Shown: piece by piece, positions 1 to 10,527 of the stretch | How the letters are laid out: each line of letters starts with the position of its first letter | Position numbering within the stretch: the first letter of the stretch is position 1 | DNA from: Perilla frutescens | Lineage: Eukaryota > Streptophyta > Magnoliopsida > Lamiales > Lamiaceae | NCBI GenBank assembly: GCA_026008535.1 | Contig: BRKX01000007.1 | Span: 58,083,001 to 58,147,000 of the forward strand | Direction: 5' to 3' | Length of the DNA: 64,000 nucleotides | Position numbers and translations under genes: made by a program | Notes under the pieces: model-generated | The model's input: the letters and a program-made list of their open reading frames with translations, nothing else | Database searches by the model: none | Told to the model about the DNA's origin: nothing

Positions 1-369
1 CAATGGGCTGATTTTATTGATTAAATTCGTGGCCCATGTTATAATTAATCTTGCCACCTTTGCATGAAAAACAGCATCTCCCGATTTCCCATGCAAACGC
101 GTATAACTTTTAATGCACACGTCCAAATGGCGTCATTCTTCTTCTCACGTCTTCATGCTTCCTTCTTCATCATCAAATGATAGCATGGTGATCAATCTCG
201 AGCTGAATATTTGATCTTCATGGGCTGCCCAAAATATCTGAATATTTTCATGCACTTGTGTTCTTCAAATCTTGATCTCCAATCTTTAATCTTGGACAAC
301 ATGATTATCTTTGAAGCTCTCAATGGAATTCTTGGATTTGATTCTTTTATGCTTTTCGGGTTCGTATCA
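1..369 (-). repeat. B1 3' LTR (partial)
   Basis: Matches 2911-3279 without gaps. In the sense direction it starts TGATACGAACCCGAAAAGC at 369, directly after the polypurine tract. It carries the last codons of the gag-like ORF and is cut off by the window start. Confidence 0.92.
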
Positions 370-1592
370 TTCCCCTCCTCTTGAAAAGAATTCGTCCTCG
401 AATTCGAATATCCGGGATCAAAGACGAACGTGAATGGATCATCAATCTTTCTTTGCACAAACCCAAATTTCAATGGAATAACTTCAACAACCTGTAAGAT
501 ATAGATAGCACAAGAAAATGGTTGACAAATGATATTAGAATTCGGCAGCTCCTCCATGCTTGCTTGATTGAATTCTTTGTTATCTTCAACCATTGCTCCA
601 CTGATGTCATTCTCCTTTTCAGAACAAGGCTGTATCTCCATCAACTTCTCAACTTCTTTGGATTCCTCAACGGCGGAAACAACCTTCATTTCTTCTCTCT
701 CGACTTCTCCAACGTCTTCACAAGTAGCAACATTTATCAATTCATCAAGAGATGCTTCAACTGAAATTGTTACCTCGAAAGTAGAATCTTCTTTGATGGC
801 AACGATCTCAGATGGTAACTCAACGTGAATCTCCTCTTGAATGTCGCTAGCTTGGCTTGGCATATCCATGACTAGCTGAACTGGTGATGCAGGCCGTGTA
901 GGTGGCACATAGGTACGTAGAAACTCCTCAAATGACTCAGGTTCGCTCCAACGAAACGGGACTGTTTGGCGATGAGCTCTAGGTGACAACTCTACATTTG
1001 ACTCTACTTGAACCACTTCATTTTGCAGACTCTCCAACCACTTCTCTATCTCAATGGCATATTGCACCATGTCTTTCAACTTGTCGAAGTGATACAATGC
1101 TACCTTTTCTCGGATTTCCCTTCGTAGACCAGCTAGGAATCTATCCATGGTATCTTCTAGATACTCCTCTATATCAGCTCGTCTCATGGCTTCAATCATT
1201 TTATAGTAGTAGTCATTTACACTTTGATCTCTTTGCCTAAGCTTGTATAGCTTTTCCTCCAATTCCCATTGGTAATGGTCCGGAATGAAGCGTTTCCGCA
1301 TCAACTCTTTCAACTCACGCCATGTGTCGATAGGTGGAAGGTGATCTCGGCGGCATCGATCTTGCTGGAATTCCCACCATGTTGCTGCATAGTCTTTAAA
1401 CTCCAATGTGGCTAATTGCACCTTCTTTGGCTCGGGGAAGTAGTGATACTTAAAAATCTTATCAACTCTGCGTTCCCAATCTAGGTACACTTCTGGATCG
1501 TATAGACCCTCAAACTCTGGGATGGTTATCTTGTTGCGGTGTAGACCATCGGCATCTCTGAATCGATTCGAGCGGGCTCGAACTGGATCCAT
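192..1592 (-). CDS. Gag-like polyprotein of gag-only element B1 (466 aa)
   Basis: Uninterrupted ORF starting MDPVRARSNRF. Residues about 20-200 are a plant retrotransposon Gag capsid domain: IPEFEGLYDPEVYLDWERRV, then a WWEFQQ core, an FIPDHY motif and a DRFLAGL motif. There is no CCHC zinc knuckle and no protease or pol. Residues about 205-385 are an acidic, Glu-rich spacer of unknown function. Near residue 405 comes NSRTNSFQEEGND, which encodes the polypurine tract, and the last 59 or so codons lie in the 3' LTR, including the conserved WRSRFEE. The product should form particles in the cytoplasm, but reverse transcriptase and integrase must come from elsewhere. The start is supported by B2, which has the same MDPVR start. 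The frame is intact, so it may still be translated. Confidence 0.85.
   Translation of the reverse strand: MDPVRARSNRFRDADGLHRNKITIPEFEGLYDPEVYLDWERRVDKIFKYHYFPEPKKVQLATLEFKDYAATWWEFQQDRCRRDHLPPIDTWRELKELMRKRFIPDHYQWELEEKLYKLRQRDQSVNDYYYKMIEAMRRADIEEYLEDTMDRFLAGLRREIREKVALYHFDKLKDMVQYAIEIEKWLESLQNEVVQVESNVELSPRAHRQTVPFRWSEPESFEEFLRTYVPPTRPASPVQLVMDMPSQASDIQEEIHVELPSEIVAIKEDSTFEVTISVEASLDELINVATCEDVGEVEREEMKVVSAVEESKEVEKLMEIQPCSEKENDISGAMVEDNKEFNQASMEELPNSNIICQPFSCAIYILQVVEVIPLKFGFVQRKIDDPFTFVFDPGYSNSRTNSFQEEGNDTNPKSIKESNPRIPLRASKIIMLSKIKDWRSRFEEHKCMKIFRYFGQPMKIKYSARD
370..383 (-). promoter_or_regulatory. Polypurine tract of B1
   Basis: In the sense direction CAAGAGGAGGGGAA abuts the 3' LTR start TGATACG. 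It would prime plus-strand DNA synthesis. It lies inside the ORF and encodes part of FQEEGN. Confidence 0.85.
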
Positions 1593-1985
1593 CTAACTTG
1601 ATGATGTGGGGTTGTTGTATAGATGGTGTAGGTAAACTTGCTGATTGGTGTATGTGGACCACGGGTGTATGGGTGTATGTGTGTATGGACTATGTGGTGT
1701 ATAAGGTGAGCTGGGTGTATATGGGTGGGATGAAGAATTTCGAATCCTAGAGGTGTAAGGATCGAAATCTATGATGGATAAGGATGAATGATCTTGATTA
1801 GATATGGATTAGGATGGAAGATATCTAAATAAGGTAGGAAATCTAGTGGATAAGGTAGAATATTTTTGGATAAGTTTGACTAAGTGTGAACACAATTTAA
1901 CAAATCCCAAAATATCTATCTAAGATGGATTCAAGCCTATCTAAAACAATAAAATCGAATTCAACAAGAAAATAAATCTGAATTT

Positions 1986-2024
<39 letters not shown>

Positions 2025-2191
2025 CCGGCGACTTTTTTTTTTAGCCGATGTCTTTTGCTCTCTTTTGTTTTTTCAATGAATAAGAATCAGATTACAATAG
2101 ACTCGAAATAATACGAAAGTTAAATGACACGTAAGACAGATAACTGACACGTATTTGACACGTCGGAGTGAACTACGACCAGCAGAGCTGA
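1593..2191 (-). other. B1 untranslated leader
   Basis: No gene seen. In element sense it holds an oligo(A) block (37 A, complement of 1988-2024, plus a shorter run at 2033-2042) about 190 bases after the LTR, then pyrimidine-rich sequence ending in CCATACACC-type short repeats just before the ORF. The same layout occurs in the other elements of this window. Confidence 0.75.
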
Positions 2192-2207
2192 CGTGGCTCT
2201 GATGCCA
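2192..2207 (-). promoter_or_regulatory. Primer-binding site of B1 (initiator Met tRNA type)
   Basis: Sense sequence TGGCATCAGAGCCACG, six bases inside the 5' LTR end. It matches the usual plant iMet site TGGTATCAGAGCC except for one T-to-C change. Confidence 0.85.
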
Positions 2208-2213
2208 AATTTA

Positions 2214-3279
2214 TGATGTGACCCGGACAATGTATCCAAGACACGAATGAATACGCAGGCGGAAGACTTTATGGACTCGAACAACGTCAGCTAAAGAAGG
2301 ATTCAAACCGACTCGAATTAAACGGTAAAACTTACTAGAAATTTGAACAATGAAAAGAACGACGATGAGGACACTTGGAACACTTGAAGATGGCTGGAAT
2401 TATGGTCATGGTGGCGGCGAAAGGCTTTGGTGTAGATGGACTTGGCGGCGGCGATGGTAGTGTTGTGGATTGGATAGATTCGGCGAACCCGTGTTGAATA
2501 ACCCGAACGCGCACGTCTAGCTTCTCCGGATAGCAATTCTCCCAAGTACTTAATTATACTCTGAAGAACTTAAATAAGACTATTGATTTGCTAGAACAAT
2601 AGAATTGTAGATAAAAGTTTGATCAACCGAAGGATCGTGAGACAAATTGAGAATAACTCTTTATTTCTTGCAATTGTCTGATTTATGAATGTCACAGGGT
2701 GCTCCTATTTATAGGAGAGCATATGGACGAATTTAAACCCTAATTAACTAGATAAACATTGAAAAATACTAATCCTAATCAATCTAGGATAAAATCAAAA
2801 GATACCAAAAATAAGATAACAAAAATCTATCTAAATCTAACTAGATAAGGATAAATCCCAACAACTTGGGCCTTCATAAATCTAGCCTATTTGGACTTAA
2901 TTACTCACAACAATGGGCTGATTTTATTGATTAAATTTGTGGCCCATGTTATAATTAATCTTGCCACCTTTGCATGAAAAACAGCATCTCCCGATTTCCC
3001 ATGCAAACGCGTATAACTTTTAATGCACACGTCCAAATGGCGTCATTCTTCTTCTCATGTCTTTATGCTTCCTTCTTCATCATTAAATGATAGCATGGTG
3101 ATCAATCTCGAGCTGAATATTTGATCTTCATGGGCTGCCCAAAATATCTGAATATTTTCATGCACTTGTGTTCTTCAAATCTTGATCTCCAATCTTTAAT
3201 CTTGGACAACATGATTATCTTTGAAGCTCTCAATGGAATTCTTGGATTTGATTCTTTTATGCTTTTCGGGTTCGTATCA
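2214..3279 (-). repeat. B1 5' LTR (1066 bp)
   Basis: Sense start TGATACGAACCC at 3279 and sense end GGGTCACATCA at 2214. A TATA box (sense TATAAATA, 2713-2706) is followed by an A-rich polyadenylation-like stretch. Its middle part shares the conserved RY/hairpin block of family A LTRs. Confidence 0.92.
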
Positions 3280-4036
3280 CTAGCTTAGGGAACTTCCTAG
3301 TATAGTTAGAGATCCCTTTTGGATAAATTTTTAAGCCTTTTTTGATGCTAAATTTCATCCCCCATAGTATTATAAATAGGGGATCATTGTTACATTGATA
3401 CTTTAGACTTTATTTGAATTATTATGCTTTGCTTTCAATATTGTCTCAACCCCCATTAAATCTTTGTGAGTTTTGGTTGAAAATTCATATTCTTGGAGCT
3501 AGCAACTTTAAGTCCTACTCAAGGGTATTGCTTAATCCACTAGAGGGATAAACCGGTATTCGCTAAATCGAAGATCAACTTAGAGAATTCAACCTTGGAT
3601 ACGTTCGATATTCAAGGAGGCTTTCGGGTTGTGATTCACTTCAACAATCACCATCCGTTCATCATCCACGACGATATCCACCAGCCCCCAAGTCGCACGT
3701 TCCAACCCTTCCACAAGTCAAGATCAAGTTCATCGTTCCATTCATTCTACACGTAAGTCGTTCTACCGTTAACATAACCTATCTACTCTAGCCCTTCTTC
3801 ACCAAGCTTATACACGCCCAACATCACCATTTCCAGCCTAAATTTCGTCCACAATACAGCCCCTATTCATTGGATTTGTGTTATATAGTTGTGTCATAGT
3901 TTAGGTGTCTTAATTGTCTAGTTTAGTCGTTATTTTGTGTCGGATTGATCCCTTCATTAAGTTGACGTGTTTCGTATCCTAAAGTCTTCCGCTACGTCTT
4001 TAGATTCGTCCTAGATTATTTGTCCGGGTCGTATCA
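3280..4036 (+). repeat. C2-subtype LTR, 3' part
   Basis: Continues the C-family LTR interrupted by B1 and ends GGTCGTATCA at 4036. TATAAATA is at 3371-3378. It is followed by TCATGACATGG of a D LTR, so it was a C LTR inserted in a D LTR. The stretch 3484-3784 is repeated inverted at 26326-26629. Confidence 0.8.
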
Positions 4037-5070
4037 TCATGACATGGAGAACACAACATGAAGATGTGTGCACGTGTGCATGTGGACGTGTGCATGAGCC
4101 CAAGAAGTAAAGAGAATCGGCCCAAATTAACAAGGCCAATTTTCGGTCCTTGTTGGTTTTTATCTAGTAGTTATTTTATTTAATTATACTATAGTTAGGA
4201 TCAGATTTATTTAATTAAATTAGTTACAATTTTCGGTTACAATAAGTCATAGTTTGACTAGGATTTTAGATAAGGTAAGATCTACAAGTTCTACCTTAAA
4301 TAGAATTCTAGTTTAGGAACCTTCCAAGTTCAATTCTAGATTGATTTGGAATCATTATTTTCGCCCCTTTAGCTTAGGATTTTCGATCCACCTATTGTTA
4401 TAAATAGGGGATCCATGTGACATTGTTACTTTAGACTATATTTGATTATTAAGCCTTTGCTTTCAATATCGTCTCTCCCCGTTTAATCTTTTGTGAGTTT
4501 AGATAATTAAATTCATACTCTTAGATTTAGCATCTCTAAGTTTTACAAAGGGAATTCGCCGTCCACGTTCGAGGGATCGTCGGAAACTCGCTATCCGAAG
4601 AGCAACTTAAAGAATTTGGCCTTGTGTACGTTCGAGATTCAAGGCAACTTTCGGGTTGTAATTCACATCACAACCACCGCCGCCGTCCAGCCACCTTCGA
4701 CGCCACCACCATCCACCGTCGTCCATATCACCATCAACCACAAGATCGTGTTCCGTTCGTGCTTCGTCTTGTTCAATCCGTAAGTCCATCGTATCTCTAA
4801 CATATCCTATCTACCCTAGCCCTTCTAAACCAACTCATCACCATCGAAAATCATCCCATAATACCGTCCATATAGCCGTCCAAAACAGCCCATCTTTGTT
4901 TGGATTTGTGTTATTTTGTGTGTCATAGTTTAGATATTTTAGTTGAGTCTTAGTCGTCTAGTTTGTTCCAATATTATTCCGCTTATTTTACTTTGATTAT
5001 TTGAGTCATCGTAGACACAAAAACTTACGTGTGTTGATGTGTGTTCGTTCCTAGAGTTCGGGTCGTATCA
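4037..5070 (+). repeat. D1 5' LTR remainder
   Basis: Starts inside the D LTR at the C2 insertion point and ends GGTCGTATCA at 5070, directly before the primer-binding site. TATAAATA at 4399-4406. Similar to 19657-20531 (minus), 29581-30310 (minus) and 30311-31134 (plus). Confidence 0.85.
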
Positions 5071-5076
5071 TAAAAG

Positions 5077-5092
5077 TGGTATCAAAGCCACG
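5077..5092 (+). promoter_or_regulatory. Primer-binding site of D1
   Basis: TGGTATCAAAGCCACG, six bases after the LTR. It is iMet type with one change (G to A) from the TGGTATCAGAGCC consensus; D3 carries the same variant. Confidence 0.85.
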
Positions 5093-6029
5093 TTGGCTTT
5101 GGTTCGATTTTTGTGTCGTATTTTATTTTACATTTAATCGAGTTGTAATTTAATTTCCATATTGTTCATTGTTAAAAAAAAAAAGAGAAAAGAAAAGGCA
5201 CGATCAGAAAAAAAAAAGAGAGACAAAAAAAAAGAGCCGATCGATTAAAAAAAAAAAAAAAAAATCGAAAATACTTTGTTTCCATCTTGTTCAATTTTTA
5301 TTTTTTGGTACTTTCCTTTTGGTACTAGATCATAGTTGGTAATTACCTTAGTGAGTCTTTCTTATTTTTGGTAGTTTCCTTCTAAGTTGTTTTATTTTTG
5401 GGACTTTCCATACAAGTTCTAATTCTTGTTGGTAACTTCCATAAGAGTCTTATTTTATTTTTGGTTCATTCCTTCTAGAGTCTAGGCTAATTAAGGTATT
5501 TAGATTGTGTCACATAGATTGATACATATCCAAATCCCCTACTTACCTTATCTCTTTCTTTCTTCCTTATTTATTCTATTTCTTTCCTTCTTCTACCTAG
5601 ATTTATTTTTAGATTTCCTAATCTATTTGGGACTTCAATAATTGATCTACTTCTTTCCTTTCCTACCATTCCATACTCGACCAACACACACCCCGTACCC
5701 ACTCCTACACCATTCGGCCATCCTCCCTACACCATACCAACAATCGGCCACCCCATCCCTATACCTTATTACATTTGGCCACCCCATACCCATACATACT
5801 CAACCCGTATCTCATCTACACATACCAAATTCATCCTTGTTCCGAGAATAGCATTCCCGTCCTTCCTCGAAACAAACCACACGATTTCCTTACACAATTT
5901 TCACACACTGTGCACCATACACTTTGAGTGATACACGAGTGGTAAAATCAAGAGTGAAAACAAAAGAGTGAACGTGAGATAGTGAGGACCTACCTTGTTT
6001 TCTTTACGTTTGTTCGTTTTGTAGGTACC
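5093..6029 (+). other. D1 untranslated leader
   Basis: No gene seen. Contains purine/oligo(A) runs around 5172-5262, short GGTA.TTTCC-like pyrimidine repeats, a Pro/Thr/His-type CCATAC repeat tract near 5665-5820, and ends TTCGTTTTGTAGGTACC just before the gag ATG. Confidence 0.7.
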
Positions 6030-7488
6030 ATGAAGAAAGGAACCTGTGGACCATTCGACTTCACCACCTTTGGACCCTTCCAAAGCACCCATGGAGTCAT
6101 ATTCGGATCCACCCGCACCGTGGGATCCCAAGTACCATTTTGAAGCGTTGTCTAAGCATGTTCAAAGACAACACCAGGCTCTCTCCAACAAGATAGACGA
6201 TTTAGTGCATGCACTTGAACGCACTAAAACAACACCTGTCTATCCGCCACCCATTCGAGGAAACCAACGCCTAGAGCATCACAACGAGCCTGAAGAGGAG
6301 TACTTTGATGAGAATACTGAAGAATTTGATCGAGGACGTCGTCCGAGACGAGGTCATAGTCGAGATGACTATGAAGAGGATCGAATGCTCCACAACATCA
6401 AGACGAGCATTCCAGAATTTGAAGGCCTTCACGATCCCGATATCTATCTTGATTGGGAACGTAAGGTAGAGAAGATTTTCGCATGCTATGACTTTTCAGA
6501 AGCCAAAAAGGTGCAGCTAGCATGTTTGGAGTTTAAAGGCTATGCAGCCACTTGGTGGGAAATGCAGCAAGAAAGAAGACGAAGAAACAGAAATCCACCC
6601 ATTGACAATTGGGAGGAAATGAAAGGATTCTTGCGTGGACGCTTCATTCCAGTCCACTATGAAAGAGAGCTTGAGAAGAAACTCAACCGGATCAAGCAAG
6701 GAGCTAGATCGATCGAAGAGTACCATAAAGAGCTCGAAACTGCCCTGAATCGAGTCGGAAAAGAGAAGACCTTAAATGCTACCATCATTCGGTATATTGA
6801 AGGTATGAATCCAGACATTGCCTGTGAAGTAGAGCTCAAAGAATTCACAAGCATAGAGAGAATGGTGCAATACGCATCAATTGTGGAAAAACAGTTGCGA
6901 GAAGGCCGTCGTCGATCCAGTCAAACTTCAGCCCCTACTCGACAACCTTGGAGTAAAGGTACACCTTACACATCACCTTCTACTCCTTCTACTGATTCCA
7001 CACGACCCCGAGGTCAATCCGGCCCTCCGGAACGCCGTTTTGATTGTTCTACACCGTAAGCAAGCCGTAGACCCGAGTCTACGCCCAGGCCGCCATTCCA
7101 ACGGCCCAATCAGTCCACTCCAATGCCAAATGCAGTCCCTAGTCAAGCCCGTGACATCCAGTGTCATAAATGCCAAGGTTGGGGTTATTTTCAGAACCAG
7201 TGTCCAAACCGGCGTGTTCTGTTCCTCAATGAACAGAATGGACTTGAATCAGCCAGTGAAGATGAAGAGGAGCCTCAGGCCGCCGCCCCTGAAGCAGTTG
7301 AGGTCCCTGAAGTCGAGCCAGATGATGATGAAGTTGAGCTACCTCATGTCAGCTTGGTTTCTATTCGCAGTCTGAACATCAACCGTGAAGACGAAGAGCA
7401 ATCGCAACGAGAGAACATCTTCTACACTCGAGTTGCCATCAAAGATCAGACTTGTGCCATGATCATCGACAGTGGGAGTGTAATCAAC
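6030..7488 (+). pseudogene. D1 gag and start of protease (defective)
   Basis: Capsid domain at about 6400-6900 (NIKTSIPEFEGLHDPDIYLD, WWEMQQ, FIPVHYERE), an Arg/Ser/Pro-rich linker, a zinc knuckle at 7162-7206, and the protease start MIIDSGS at 7459-7479. Defects: the start ATG (6030) is out of frame with the capsid because about 35 bases present in D3 are missing after codon 5; codon 7057-7059 is TAA where D3 has CAA; the knuckle reads CHKCQGWGYFQNQC, so its His is Tyr (TAT at 7186-7188). The frame is then cut by the solo LTR at 7489. It would not make a working Gag. Confidence 0.85.
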
Positions 7489-8532
7489 TGATGTGACCCG
7501 GACAATGAATCCAAGACACGAAGAATACGCAAGCGGAAGACTTTAGGACTCGAACAACGTCAGCTAAAGAAGGATTCAAACCGACTCGAATTAAACAGTA
7601 AAACTTACTAGAAATCGAAGATACGAACTATGACTCGATGAACACACTTGATACGTCTAAGGGTGGCTGGAATCTGATGGTGAACGACGGCGGATGGCGG
7701 TAGAGTGTTGGTGATGGCGGCGGTGGTTTGGTAGAAGGATAGGACAGATCGGTGAACCCGTGTTGAATCAACCCGAACGCACTCGTCTAGCTTCTCCGGA
7801 TAGCAATTCTCCCAAGTACTTAATTATACCCTGAAGAACTTAAATAAGACTATTGATTTGCTAGAACAATAGAATTGTAGATAAAAGTTTGATCAACCGA
7901 AGGATCGTGAGACAGATTGAGAATAACTCTTTATTTCTTGCAATTGTCTGAATTATGAATGTCACAGGGTGCTCCTATTTATAGGAGAGATTATGAACGA
8001 AAATTAACCCTAATTAACTAGATAAACATCAAAAAATACTAATCCTAATCAATCTAGGATAAAATCAAAAGATACCAAAAATAAGATAACAAAATCTATC
8101 TAAATCTAACTAGATAAGGATAAATCCCACAATGGATTTGGGCCTGTATTTCCACACCATCTTGGACCTTAGAACTCGATCATGGGCTAAATTAACATGA
8201 ATAATTTCGTGGCCCATGGTACAATTAATATTACCACCTTTGCATGAAAAACAGCATCTCCCGATTTCCCATGCAAACGCGTATAACTTTTCATGCACAC
8301 GTCCAAATGGCGTGATTCTTTTTCTCACGTCTTCATGATACCTTCTTCATCATCAATAGATAGCATGGTGATCCATCTTGGGCTGCCCTTGACTTCATCT
8401 TCATGCATTTCGAATTTGCAACGAATAGAAGCTTGTAAATAAGCTTGTAACTTCTTAGCTCGCAAACGCGTCATTGGTCCTTTAAACTGCAGCTCCGGAT
8501 CATTTTCTTCATTGCCTTGTATGACCTCATCA
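7489..8532 (-). repeat. Solo LTR in D1 protease (LTR1 of the tandem array)
   Basis: 1044 bp, plus-strand start TGATGTGACCCGG and end GACCTCATCA, so minus orientation (sense start TGATGAGGTC). Flanked by TCAAC at 7484-7488 and 8533-8537, a perfect 5-bp target-site duplication, which shows that it inserted here between the protease codons for I-N and A-I-S. With its duplication it adds 1049 bases and shifts the frame. Confidence 0.9.
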
Positions 8533-8537
8533 TCAAC

Positions 8538-10527
8538 GCAATAAGTCAGTATGTCGTTGATAAACTCGCCCTCACCACAACAAAGCATCCAAAACCGTAC
8601 AAGTTGCAGTGGCTCACAGATCGCGGATCCATTCGAGTTACAGGTCAGGTACACGTTTCCTTTACTAAAGGTCACTATTCTGACACTGTTCTTTGTGATG
8701 TTATTCCCATGGAAGCAGCCCATATACTGTTAGGAAGACCGTGGCAGTTCGACAGAAAAGCAGTTCACGATGGTTTGGCCAACACCTATTCGATCATTAG
8801 GGACAGCCGCACCACTGTACTCAAGCCACTCACTCCTAAAGCCGTTGCAGAGGATCAAGAAAGGATGCAAGAGAGGTTCAAGCAAGAATGGGCAAAACAA
8901 GCCGTAGCCGCAGCCCGAACCAACTCGGCCGCCACTTCAACTCCGAGTTCCACCTCAAGTTCGACCAATGCAGCCCCTAAGACACCTCCTAATGATGTCT
9001 TAGCTCGTGGAAAAGCCACCGGATCAGACCTAAGCAAAGAGAAGAATCGATCCCTGTTCATCTCAGTTAAAGGCGTAGAGAAAGCACTAAAAGCAGGTTT
9101 ACCTTTCGTTCTTTTATCTTATAAGGACAGTGCTACTAATGGTGTTTCTTTGCCTTGTGATGTGCAGCCACTTATGGAGGAGTTTGCGGACGTGTTTCCG
9201 GAAGAGATTCCAAGTGGATTATCTCCAGTTCGTGGGATCGAGCACCAGATCGACTTCGTACCCGGCGCAGTCTTACCCAACAGACCGGCGTACCGCACGT
9301 CCCCTGAAGAGACGAAGGAGATCGATCGCCAAGTAAAGGAGTTGCTAGAGAAGAAGCAAATCCGAGAGTCGATGAGCCCTTGTGCAGTTCCAGTCATTCT
9401 AGTGCCCAAGAAGAACAACGAATGGAGAATGTGCATGGATTGCCGCGCCATCAACAAAATAACAGTTAAGTACAGATTTCCTATCCCTAGACTTGATGAT
9501 ATGCTAGATGAATTAAGTGGTTCTAATTTGTTTTCTAAGATAGATTTGAGATCTGGATATTTTCAAGTTAGAATGCATGAAGGGGATGAATGGAAAACTG
9601 CGTTTAAAACAAAGCATGGTTTATATGAGTGGTTAGTTATGCCTTTTGGTCTCACTAATGCACCGAGCACATTTATGAGGTTAATGAATCATGTTTTGCG
9701 TGATGTGATTGGTAAATTTGTTGTTGTCTACTTTGATGATATTTTGATTTACAGTCACAATGCACAGGCGCACTTAGATCATCTTAGGCGTGTTTTCTGT
9801 CTTCTGCGTGATGCTAAGTTGTATGGAAACCTGTCTAAATGTTCTTTTTGCATGGATGAAGTCGTGTTTTTAGGCTTTGTCGTTAGTTCACGAGGTATTG
9901 AGGTAGACCGTTCCAAAATCAAAGCGATTGAGGAATGGCCAACCCCGAAAAACGCCTCTGAGGTTCGATCATTCCATGGTCTAGCTGGGTTTTACCGTCG
10001 TTTTGTACAGGATTTCTCCAGTATAGCCGCCCCTCTTACTGAGCTAAGTAAGAAGGATCGGAAATTTGAGTGGGGTAAACAACAAGAGCATGCTTTTAAT
10101 ACTTTGAAGTCATTGTTATGTTCTGCTCCTGTTTTGTGTTTACCTGATTTTTCCAAAACTTTTGAGATCGAGTGTGATGCCTCCGGGATAGGTATTGGTG
10201 CTGTTTTGATGCAGGAAAAACGTCCCGTGGCCTACTTTAGTGAGAAATTAAATGGCGCCAGTTTGCGTTATTCGACGTACGATAAAGAGCTATACGCTTT
10301 GAAGCGTGCATTGGATACATGGCAGCATTATCTTTGGCCCAAGGAGTTCGTCATCCACACGGATCACGAAAGCTTGAAGCACTTGAAAGGGCAAAACAAC
10401 CTGAACAAGAGACATGCGAGATGGGTCGAGTTCATCGAGTCCTTTCCGTATGTTATCAAGTACAAGAAAGGCGAGGAAAACATGGTCGCCGATGCCCTAT
10501 CAAGAAGGTACGCTCTTTTGAACTTAA
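8538..10527 (+). pseudogene. D1 protease-RT-RNase H (integrase missing), copy 1
   Basis: About 660 open codons. In order: the rest of the protease (after its DSG, which lies upstream of the solo LTR), a Ser/Thr/Ala-rich linker, and RT with PHRGIEHQIDF-type start (VRGIEHQIDFVPG), KIDLRSGYFQVR, LVMPFGLTNAPSTFM and the catalytic YFDD at 9729-9740. RNase H follows with ECDAS, DKELYA, HTDHESL and VADALSRR. The frame continues gag-pro if the solo LTR and its duplication are removed. It stops two codons after the CTTAA junction (10523-10527), so no integrase is encoded. RT and RNase H motifs are complete, but there is no proper start. Confidence 0.87.

Larger units (their letters stand above)
1..3279 (-). 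mobile_element. B1: gag-only LTR retrotransposon, 3' LTR cut by window edge
   Basis: Read on the minus strand the order is 5' LTR (3279-2214), primer-binding site, leader, one gag-like ORF, polypurine tract, 3' LTR (369-1). There is no protease, reverse transcriptase or integrase, so it is a non-autonomous gag-only element of the kind described as TR-GAG. The two LTRs can be compared over 369 bases and I count 4 differences, all C/T, about 1.1%. The right flank is CTAGC; the left flank lies outside the window, so the target-site duplication cannot be checked. It sits inside a C-family LTR that resumes at 3280. Confidence 0.9.
4037..10527 (+). mobile_element. D1: broken gag-pol Ty3/gypsy element
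   Basis: D-family element in plus orientation: 5' LTR remainder 4037-5070, primer-binding site, leader, gag, then protease-RT-RNaseH resuming after a solo LTR inserted at 7489-8532. It ends abruptly at 10527, before integrase, where it is joined through the shared bases CTTAA to an oppositely oriented PI fragment. D1 has no 3' LTR at this site. Confidence 0.85.

Noticed and set aside
2318..2545. 75-aa ORF in LTRs (also at 53167-53394 and 61160-61387)
   Set aside because: Lies in R/U5 of A and B LTRs; it recurs only because the LTR recurs. No known domain and no start context.
6881..7375. 164-aa plus ORF overlapping D1 gag (also 32919-33413 in D3)
   Set aside because: Alternate frame of the gag linker; conserved only because gag is. 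The knuckle and protease are in the other frame.
8325..8723. Minus ORF of 132 aa overlapping the solo LTR and D1 protease
   Set aside because: It is the LTR-encoded tail fused to the antisense of protease/RT; repeated at 13089-13487 only because of the tandem duplication.
10364..10527. Extension of the PI protease ORF into D1 pol
   Set aside because: These codons are the antisense strand of RNase H past the fusion point; not a real domain.
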